DNA of 11,906 nucleotides from Lentzea aerocolonigenes (GTDB taxonomy: Bacteria; Actinomycetota; Actinomycetes; Mycobacteriales; Pseudonocardiaceae), in assembly GCF_000955955.1 (NCBI RefSeq), contig NZ_JYJG01000531.1:1-11906 (forward strand), in the 5' to 3' direction. Position numbers and translations under genes: made by a program. Positions 6,508 to 11,906 of this stretch are shown in pieces (positions within the stretch are counted from its first letter, which is position 1; every line of letters begins with the position of its first letter). The notes beneath the pieces were generated by a model. That model saw nothing but the letters and a program-made list of their open reading frames with translations. It was not told where the DNA came from and ran no database searches.

Positions 6508-7225
6508 GGCCGTTGAAGGCGTTCTGCGTGTTGGTGCCCCAGATGCCGTCGATCACGAGGCCCGAACCGCGGAAGTTGTTGCACACGGCCTGAACGAACT
6601 TCGTGTCGGACTCGGAGTCCTTGAGCACGCGCACCGGCATGCCGCCGAAGTCGGAGTGGATGTGGTCGTGGTGGTCGGCGTTGTACCAGCCGTCGAGCAC
6701 GTACCGGAACCGGCGGCGGCACACGGCCTCCGTGGCGAGGTAGCGCTTGCGGATCGCGGCGTTCGTCGACGCGTGCGCCTGGTCGAGCGGCGAGATGGTG
6801 TTGCCGCCGGACCAGCGCACGTGGTCGAGGTCCATGGCGGTGCCGGCGCCGTGCTGGCCGGGCTTGTTGACGTAGAAACCGGCCGAGACGATGTAGCTGA
6901 TCGAGCCGTAGCTCGACGAGAGCGAGCGCAGGTCCCTGATCCACGCGACGAGCGCGTTGTAGAACGCGTCGGTGCACTGCCAGTTGCGGGCGGTGGTGTT
7001 GCCGCGGTTGGAGCGCCAGTAGTAGACGGGCGTGCCGTCGATCTTCTGGAACGTCATCATCGCCAGCGCGCCGGCCTCGGTGGCCATCTCGGCCTCGGTG
7101 TGCTGGTCGTGCGTCTGCGGGGCGGCACCGGCCAGCCCCGGAGCGATGGTGGACAGACCGGCGAGACCGGCGACGGCCGCCGCGCCCGTGACGAAGCCGC
7201 GCCTGGTGACGTTGTTTTCGAACAC
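6401..7225 (-). CDS. Tat-secreted M15/extensin-like peptidoglycan peptidase with peptidoglycan-binding domain
   Basis: The 274-residue product begins at GTG, with AGGAG 7 nt upstream (7233-7237). TRRGFVTGAAAVAGLAGL (7-24) is a twin-arginine signal with a likely cut near AGA/AP (about 34-35). The middle carries GQHGAGTAMDLD (123-134) and DHHDHIHSDF (184-193), the H-x6-D and HxH zinc-ligand pattern of D,D-carboxypeptidase-like (M15/extensin-C) folds: His125, Asp132, and His188 or His190. The C-terminal part (about 207-246), with FVQAV...VIDGIWGTNTQNAF, is a PG_binding_1-type repeat. It probably trims or binds cell-wall peptides outside the membrane. It stands alone, with 129 nt to its upstream neighbour, and its 3' end runs into the convergent HAD gene. 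A non-catalytic wall-binding role is possible. Confidence 0.85.
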   Translation of the reverse strand: MFENNVTRRGFVTGAAAVAGLAGLSTIAPGLAGAAPQTHDQHTEAEMATEAGALAMMTFQKIDGTPVYYWRSNRGNTTARNWQCTDAFYNALVAWIRDLRSLSSSYGSISYIVSAGFYVNKPGQHGAGTAMDLDHVRWSGGNTISPLDQAHASTNAAIRKRYLATEAVCRRRFRYVLDGWYNADHHDHIHSDFGGMPVRVLKDSESDTKFVQAVCNNFRGSGLVIDGIWGTNTQNAFNGLKSALGVTGDPHTSSSVWQSMCSKIATKGFANQNI

Positions 7226-7354
7226 CCCAGTACTCCTCTGTGTCCTAGCCGGTGCGGACAGGAGGAAGGGCCTGCCTCACCAACCGGCGCGAGGGAGTCT
7301 AGGGATCACGTTCGACCTGGGGAATCCGCCCTGAACTGGGGTTTTCCTTCTTCT

Positions 7355-8254
7355 TTACCGCACGTCGCCGAGAACTCGGATGAGGTTCTTCTCGGTGTCG
7401 TTGCCCAGTTTCTCGAGCGCCAGCTTCGCCACCGGCGCGCCGAGCTTCGCGATGCCGCGGAAGTCGAGGTGAGCGTGGTAGCTGATTTTCGTCGTGCCGG
7501 GAGCCGATCCCGCGGTGATCGAGATGTCGTCCGTCGAGGTCGCGGTGTCGTTGGTGCCGACGAACCGCAGGCCGCTGGCGTCGTCGCGGGTCAGCTCGTA
7601 GACCAGCTCGGTCTTGCGGCCGAGGAACGTGGAGACGTTGCGCCAGCGCGAACCGACCTCGACCGGTCCGTCGTCCAGCCGGGTGCAGGTGACCGTGCCG
7701 GGATCCCACTGCTCGGCCCGCGCGAAGTCGCGCAGGTACTCGGTCACGCCCTCGGGCGTGGACGCCACGGTGAAGGTGCGCTCGACGTCGACGCCGGACA
7801 CGTGCGGCGAGTTGAACGCTTTCGGCGCGATCCTCAGCCGGTACTGGTCGACGAGGTCCGCCTGCCCCTCGGCCCGGCGCAGCAGGCGGTCGAAGCGTTC
7901 CTGGTCTCCCGGCAGCGTGCTCAACGCCCGCCACATCGCGGCCTTGCCCTCGATGCCGATGCGCAGCGTTTCCAGCTCCAGCACGTCGCTCAGCGGCGAG
8001 CGGCCGAGCAGCCTTCCGTTGAGCTTGAGCCTGCCCGCCTTCTCGGTGAGCCAGCCGATCGCGGCCTTGTGCGGGCGCGGCTCGACGCCGTACGAGCGCA
8101 TGACGTCGAGCAGCTCCTCGCGGTCGGCCTCGATGTCGCCGGCCAGCGCGCGCAGCTCGGGGTGCGTCCGGCCGATGCGGCGGGCGAGCTCGGTGCCCGC
8201 CATCGCACCGCCCAGGTGGTCGTTGAGGTAGATGCCCAGCAGCTCGGTGTTCAT
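7355..8254 (-). CDS. Fusion of a ferritin-like helical domain and an SRPBCC (polyketide cyclase-like) domain
   Basis: The protein has 299 residues. The N-terminal half (1-148) is a helical bundle opening with LLGIYLNDHLGGAMAGTELA (5-24), a pattern I associate with small stand-alone actinobacterial ferritin-like proteins. From about 155 a START/SRPBCC fold begins with VERTFTVASTPEGVTEYLRDF (157-177) and continues through SRWRNVSTFLGRKTELVYEL to a C-terminal helix LAPVAK...VLGDVR. SRPBCC domains bind hydrophobic ligands in a cavity; no ligand can be read here. The start ATG has only a weak AGAG upstream, and the upstream regulator gene stops 19 nt before it, so coupled translation is likely. 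Regulation by that neighbour is plausible. No signal peptide is present, so it should be cytoplasmic. Confidence 0.82.
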   Translation of the reverse strand: MNTELLGIYLNDHLGGAMAGTELARRIGRTHPELRALAGDIEADREELLDVMRSYGVEPRPHKAAIGWLTEKAGRLKLNGRLLGRSPLSDVLELETLRIGIEGKAAMWRALSTLPGDQERFDRLLRRAEGQADLVDQYRLRIAPKAFNSPHVSGVDVERTFTVASTPEGVTEYLRDFARAEQWDPGTVTCTRLDDGPVEVGSRWRNVSTFLGRKTELVYELTRDDASGLRFVGTNDTATSTDDISITAGSAPGTTKISYHAHLDFRGIAKLGAPVAKLALEKLGNDTEKNLIRVLGDVR

Positions 8255-8273
8255 GCTCTGCGGGTACCCACTT

Positions 8274-8780
8274 TTACGGCCCGGCAGGACCCAGCTGGTA
8301 GCCCTGGTTCCACAAAGTCTTGATCACCAGGCCCAGCGGGGCGATCCGTCGTCGCAACCGCATGATGTGCAGGTGCAGGGCGTTGCTGGTGTCGCCGTCC
8401 TTCGAGGGCAGGCAGACCAGCAGGTCCTCGCGCGAGGTGAGCGCACGGAACCGTCTGAGCAGCTCGGCCACAAGCGCGCGCTCGGTCGGTGAGAGCACCA
8501 CGGAACGCGTGCGGAATCGCAGGATGCCGGACATGTCCAGCTCCGGCACGGCGTAACGGGCCGCGCGGGCCCGCAGCATGGCGATGCGCACGGCGAGGTC
8601 CTGGTGCGGCACCGGTGCGCGGACCCAGTCCTCGCGCATGTCCGTGAGCACGGGCGCGGGCACGTTCTTCTCCAGCACGAGCAGGCACAACGTCCCGCTG
8701 CGCTGGCACGCCTCCCGAGCCGCCGCGTCCACCGGCCACCGCACGACCTCGACGGGCAGTTGGTTCACCAGGTTCGACAT
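8274..8780 (-). CDS. Atypical OmpR/PhoB-type winged-helix regulator without a normal receiver domain
   Basis: The chosen start is the ATG at 8780, with GGGAAG (8789-8794) 8 nt upstream. A longer frame to 8906 would run into the preceding gene and has no family-like sequence. The 168-residue protein ends in a Trans_reg_C winged helix (about 94-164): LSPTERALVAELLRRF, TSREDLL, NALHLHIMRLRRRI as recognition helix, and IKTLWNQGYQLG as the wing. The N-terminal 80 residues (VEVVRWPVD...LCLLVLEKNVPAPV...EDWVRAP) resemble a shortened receiver-like fold without the phosphorylatable aspartate and lysine, so control by a sensor kinase is unlikely. It lies first in a two-gene unit with the ferritin-like/SRPBCC gene. 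A 7-bp dyad (8782-8814) spans its start region. Confidence 0.85.
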   Translation of the reverse strand: MSNLVNQLPVEVVRWPVDAAAREACQRSGTLCLLVLEKNVPAPVLTDMREDWVRAPVPHQDLAVRIAMLRARAARYAVPELDMSGILRFRTRSVVLSPTERALVAELLRRFRALTSREDLLVCLPSKDGDTSNALHLHIMRLRRRIAPLGLVIKTLWNQGYQLGPAGP

Positions 8781-8781
8781 T

Positions 8782-8814
8782 CGTCCACTTCCCAGCCGTC
8801 GGCTTTCGTGGACG
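8782..8814. promoter_or_regulatory. Inverted repeat at the start of the winged-helix gene
   Basis: CGTCCAC (8782-8788) and GTGGACG (8808-8814) pair perfectly around a 19-nt loop that contains the regulator gene's ribosome binding site. It may be an operator, an mRNA hairpin, or a weak terminator for the preceding NADH dehydrogenase gene. Confidence 0.35.
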
Positions 8815-8827
8815 GTAGAAGCGCCTG

Positions 8828-10038
8828 CTATTTCCGCTCTATCGCATGCATCGGCTCCAGAATGATCGGCTGCGCGCGGCGGCCGGTGAAGATGTTCAGC
8901 GCCCACTGCGACAGCACCGCGAACCGGTTGCGCCAGCCGACCAGGAACGCGATGTGCACGACCGCCCAGGCGGCCTTGCCGAGCAGGCCCTTCAGCCGCA
9001 GCTTCTTGATGTCCGCGACGGCGTCACCAGGCGAGATCGTGGCCATCGTGCCGAGGTCGAGGTACTTGAACGGCTTCGTCTCGCGGTTTTCGAGGCGCGC
9101 TTTGATCACGCGCGCGACGTGGTGGCCCTCCTGGATCGCGGGTTCGGCGATACCGGGCAGATTGTCCAGGTTCACCATGTCGCCGATCGCGAAGACCTCC
9201 GGGGTCACAGAACAGTCTGCGGGATTCACCAGAATCCGGCCCTTGCGGTCGACCTCGGCCCCGGTCGCCTCGGCGAGCTCGCGTGCCAACGGCGAAGCCT
9301 GCACACCCGCCGCCCAGATGATCGTCCGCGCCTCGACCCGGTCGCCGGCCTTGGTGGTGAGCCCTGCCTCGTCGATCGACTCGACCATGGCCTCGGTCAT
9401 CACCGTCACCCCGAGCTGCTCCAGCTTCCTGCGCGCGTGCTCCCGCAGCGGCGCGGAGAACGGCGGCAGCACGTGCGGCACGGCGTCCAGCAGCGTGATC
9501 CGGATGTCGCGCGGGTCGATCTCGCGGAACTGCCCCTTCAACGCCCTGCGACGACCGCGAACGACAGCCACTGCTTCGGGTCATCGGCCGCCACCGCCGT
9601 CTCGAACGCCCGCAGCAGCTTCGAGCGCAGGGCGACCGCTTGTTCCAGGGTCTTCATCGGCGGCGCCACGCCGGCCCAGTCGTCGTGCCCGAAGTAGCTG
9701 TCCCGCGACCCGGCCGCCACCACGAGCGTGTCGTAACTGACCTGCTTGGACGTGCCGTCCGGCAGGTCGACGCTCACTTTCCTGGCCTGCGTGTCGAACC
9801 CGGTCACCTCGCCCAGGAGGACCTTCGCGTTGCGCTGCTTGCGCAGGATCGCCCGGAACGCGGGCGCGATGTCGCCCGTAGGCAGCAACGCGGTCGCCAC
9901 CTGGTAGAGCAACGGCTGGAACAGGTGGTGGTTCGTGCGGTCGATCAGCGTGATCTCGACGTCGGCGCGCTTCAGCCCGCGCACCACGCCCAGCCCGCCG
10001 AAACCGCCACCGACGACGACTACCCGGTGCTTACCCAT
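8828..10038 (-). pseudogene. ndh: Type II NADH dehydrogenase, broken by an internal deletion
   Basis: Two minus-strand frames together spell one NDH-2. The first runs from ATG 10038 to a stop at 9538 and holds the FAD-binding VVVVGGGFGGLGVVRGL, NHHLFQPLLYQVAT and LVVAAGSRDSYFG, ending KQWLSFAVVAGR. The second resumes as RALKGQFREIDPRDIRITLLDA and continues through IWAAGVQASPLA, FAIGDM, GTMATIS and the C-terminal hydrophobic, membrane-associating helices to the stop at 8828. Family members have about 17 residues between these parts, including the GxGPTGVExAG NADH-binding loop. That loop is missing and the frame shifts, consistent with loss of about 52 nt (3n+1) near 9545-9560. As written, no functional enzyme is made. 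The intact enzyme passes electrons from NADH to quinone at the inner membrane face. Confidence 0.85.
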
Positions 10039-10079
10039 GCTGATCGCATACCCACTCCACCCGCCGGGTATCCGCCGCC
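10039..10079. promoter_or_regulatory. 41-nt divergent intergenic region with a central inverted repeat
   Basis: ATACCC (10048-10053) and GGGTAT (10066-10071) are 6-bp inverted arms centred almost exactly midway between the two start codons. Each divergent gene therefore has GGGTATNCG 8-9 nt before its ATG and no clear Shine-Dalgarno sequence. This fits either -10-like elements of leaderless transcripts or one shared operator. Confidence 0.4.
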
Positions 10080-11555
10080 ATGACCACCACCGCTGACCAG
10101 TCGCTCTGGCTTTCCGCGCTCGGGACGCCCCGCCCGCCGCTGACCGGCAGGCACACCTTCGACGTGGCCGTGGTGGGCGGCGGTATCACCGGCCTCACCA
10201 CCGCACTGTTGCTGAAGCGACGCGGCCTCTCCGTCGTGGTGCTGGAAGCCGATCGCGTGGCGTCCGGCGTCTCCGGCAACAACACCGCCAAGGTCACCGC
10301 CCTGCAGTCCACTGTGTACTCGACGATCCGGCGCTCCCACGGCCTCGCCGCCGCGACCGACTACGCCACCGCCTCTGTCTCCGCGGTCGCCCAGGTAGCC
10401 GATCTCGTGGAGCTGGAAGGCATCTCCTGCGACCTGCGCCGCGCCCCGGCCGTCACCTACGCCTACACCGAGTCCGAGGTCCAGGCCGTGGACCACGAGC
10501 TGATCACCGCCCGCCAGGTGGGCCTCCCGGTCCGCGCAGGCGTCGACGTCGACCTGCCGTTCGAGGTGCACGCCGCGGTCCGCCTCGACGACCAGCTCAC
10601 CCTGCACCCGGTGAAGTACCTGCTGGGACTGGCCGCCGCGATCGACGGTGACGGCAGCCTGGTGTGCGAACACAGCCGCGTCCTGGACGTGAGCGGCACC
10701 CGCGTGTCCACAGCGGACGGCCAGGTCGACGCCTCCCAGATCGTGATCGCCACCCACTACCCCACACTCGACCGCGGCCTCTTCTTCGCCCGCATGGAAC
10801 TGACCCGCGCCTACTGCATCGCCGCACGCGTCTCCGACGTGCCTTCCTCCCTGGCGATCAGCACCGGCAGCCCGTCGTGGTCGATCGCCGCCCACGACGA
10901 CAAACTGATCCTCGCGGGCCAGAGCCACCCGACCGGCCAGCCCGTGGTGGAACCGTTCCGCCGCCTCGAGGACTTCGCCCGCAAGCACTGGCAGGTCTCC
11001 GAAATCACCCACCGCTGGTCGGCCCAGGACCCGACCTCCTACGACCACCTGCCGATGATCGGCTCCTACACCCCGGGCTCCTCAACTCTGTTCACCGCCA
11101 CCGGTTACATGAAGTGGGGCCTCACCAGCGGCACCTTCGCCGGTTCGCTCCTGGCCGACCTCATCACCGGCAAGCCGAACGAACTGGCCGACAGGTTCAG
11201 CCCGCACCGGATCTCACTGAAGTCGTTGCCGGAACTGGTGAAGAAGAACGCCGAAGTCGCAGTGCAACTCGTGGGCGACCGCGTGCTGCCCGCCGACGCC
11301 ACGTCGAGCGAGCACCTGCCGCCCGACCAGGCACACGTGATCCGCGACGGCCTGAGCAAGACCGGCGTCTACCGCGACCCCGAAGGCACCCTGCACGCGG
11401 TGTCCATGCGCTGTACACACCTGGGCTGCCTGGTGCGGTTCAACGCCGCCGAACGCAGCTGGGACTGCCCGTGCCACGGCTCGCGCTTCGACGTGGACGG
11501 CGAAGTCCTGGAAGGCCCGGCCACGAAACCACTGCCCAAGCGCGAAGCCCGCTGA
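10080..11555 (+). CDS. FAD-dependent oxidoreductase with C-terminal Rieske [2Fe-2S] domain
   Basis: The 491-residue protein has a DAO/DadA-type FAD domain. [20 protein letters not shown] (29-48) is the dinucleotide-binding loop, and Glu56 ends the next strand (VVVLEADR). [16 protein letters not shown] follows, and near 345-375 DHLPMIG...[11 protein letters not shown] closes the FAD site. From about 400 a Rieske domain begins, with CTHLGC (445-450) and CPCHGS (463-468), giving the two Cys and two His cluster ligands. [12 protein letters not shown] is the usual end. Such fusions are common in actinobacteria and cyanobacteria; their substrate is not established. No signal peptide is seen, so it is likely cytoplasmic. 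The ATG lacks a clear ribosome binding site and lies 41 nt from the divergent ndh start, so the two may be co-regulated. Confidence 0.92.
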   Translation: MTTTADQSLWLSALGTPRPPLTGRHTFDVAVVGGGITGLTTALLLKRRGLSVVVLEADRVASGVSGNNTAKVTALQSTVYSTIRRSHGLAAATDYATASVSAVAQVADLVELEGISCDLRRAPAVTYAYTESEVQAVDHELITARQVGLPVRAGVDVDLPFEVHAAVRLDDQLTLHPVKYLLGLAAAIDGDGSLVCEHSRVLDVSGTRVSTADGQVDASQIVIATHYPTLDRGLFFARMELTRAYCIAARVSDVPSSLAISTGSPSWSIAAHDDKLILAGQSHPTGQPVVEPFRRLEDFARKHWQVSEITHRWSAQDPTSYDHLPMIGSYTPGSSTLFTATGYMKWGLTSGTFAGSLLADLITGKPNELADRFSPHRISLKSLPELVKKNAEVAVQLVGDRVLPADATSSEHLPPDQAHVIRDGLSKTGVYRDPEGTLHAVSMRCTHLGCLVRFNAAERSWDCPCHGSRFDVDGEVLEGPATKPLPKREAR

Positions 11556-11568
11556 CCGCACTCCACCG

Positions 11569-11580
11569 GACAAGCTTGTC
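11569..11580. repeat. Perfect 12-bp palindrome after the Rieske gene
   Basis: GACAAGCTTGTC begins 14 nt after the stop. It could form a short hairpin in the mRNA but lacks a T-run, so a terminator role is only possible. Confidence 0.4.
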
Positions 11581-11719
11581 GAGGGGCGGACGGAGGCGGC
11601 GACGGGCAAACGACACCCGGTCGGGCACAGCACCCGCCACAGCCTCGCCAGACATGCGCGTTGAGGGGTGGACGGCAGCGAAGCGAACGGGCACGCGGGC
11701 TGGCGAGGCCGAGCACTCG

Positions 11720-11749
11720 CCGAACCGCAGCCAGCCGAACCGTAGCCAG
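11720..11749. repeat. Two tandem 15-bp repeats
   Basis: CCGAACCGCAGCCAG (11720-11734) is followed directly by CCGAACCGTAGCCAG (11735-11749), 14 of 15 bases identical. Confidence 0.7.
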
Positions 11750-11906
11750 TTGGAGGTTGTCCGCCAGAACCGGAAGCGAGCCACGAGCGCGCGGAAACAC
11801 GCGCGGCACTCCGCGAGGCCGAAGGCGAGCGGCGATGGCGGAGCCGAGCCGAAGAGAGCACGCGACCGGGGCAAGCGGTGATGACCGGCGGCCGACCGCC
11901 TGACGT

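Larger units (their letters stand above)
11556..11906. other. Repeat-rich region with no convincing gene
   Basis: After the Rieske gene there are about 350 nt of purine-skewed, GC-rich sequence. It contains the perfect palindrome GACAAGCTTGTC (11569-11580), an imperfect direct repeat GAGGGGYGGACGG (11581-11593 and 11663-11675), a two-copy tandem repeat (11720-11749) and a hairpin CGCGCG-GAAACA-CGCGCG (11788-11805). Open frames here are Arg/Ser/Pro-rich and look spurious. The last bases hold an ATG at 11881 that could open a gene beyond the edge, but its ribosome binding site is poor. Confidence 0.55.

Noticed and set aside
6473..8323. Plus-strand open frame of 616 codons across the minus-strand genes
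   Set aside because: It is a GC-driven shadow of the secreted peptidase and fusion-protein genes, rich in Val, Arg and Gly and without domains.
8781..8906. Longer N-terminus for the winged-helix regulator
   Set aside because: It would overlap the NADH dehydrogenase gene, lacks family-like sequence, and the ATG at 8780 has GGGAAG well spaced upstream.
11440..11874. Minus-strand frame of 144 codons and a plus-strand Arg-rich frame at 11661-11903
   Set aside because: Composition is that of GC-rich noncoding DNA, no domain is visible, and the first overlaps the Rieske domain antisense.
11881..11906. Start of a further gene at the right edge
   Set aside because: Only an ATG with a few codons and no clear ribosome binding site is visible.
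1..11906. CRISPR array, tRNA, rRNA, transposase or attachment site
   Set aside because: No regularly spaced repeats, cloverleaf-like sequence, transposase motifs or terminal repeats with target duplication were seen on either strand.

Overview
The window is high-GC actinobacterial chromosome. GC-ending codons, GTG starts, a Tat-exported peptidoglycan enzyme, a two-domain Rieske oxidoreductase and a DUF4360 protein suggest Pseudonocardiales (Lentzea/Saccharothrix-like). That placement is inference from gene content, not from a marker gene.

Layout. (1) 1-449: a small, possibly degenerate GHKL-type protein gene closed by a strong hairpin terminator. (2) 450-1542: a lower-GC leader rich in inverted repeats, then a secreted DUF4360 protein gene and a 3' element that can fold as two overlapping hairpins. 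(3) 1543-1744: a regulatory stretch with two dyads sharing the core AACCGTT; one is a full match to the LacI/CcpA-family operator consensus. (4) 1745-6442: the most interesting block, a tightly packed plus-strand set. It holds an MFS exporter, two divergent paralogues resembling the isocyanide (isonitrile) synthase / Dit1-PvcA family, and a HAD phosphatase. The two synthase-like genes are joined by a 15-codon mini-ORF that overlaps both, and the second overlaps the HAD gene by ATGA. The HAD gene has a frameshift near its 3' end. (5) 6401-10038, all minus strand: a Tat-secreted M15/extensin-like peptidoglycan enzyme, a ferritin-like + SRPBCC fusion, an atypical winged-helix regulator, and a type II NADH dehydrogenase gene broken by an internal deletion of about 50 nt. 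(6) 10080-11555, plus strand and divergent from the NADH dehydrogenase across 41 nt: an FAD oxidoreductase with a C-terminal Rieske domain. (7) 11556-11906: repeat-rich sequence with no convincing gene.

How the genes may work together. The MFS/synthase-like/HAD group looks like a compact natural-product or metallophore-type cassette under a LacI-family regulator that is not in the window. The usual Fe(II)/2-oxoglutarate oxygenase partner (PvcB/IsnB) is absent, and both synthase-like proteins depart from the family's core motifs, one strongly. Product and reaction are therefore unknown. The NADH dehydrogenase lesion and the HAD frameshift are either real decay or assembly faults and should be checked against reads.
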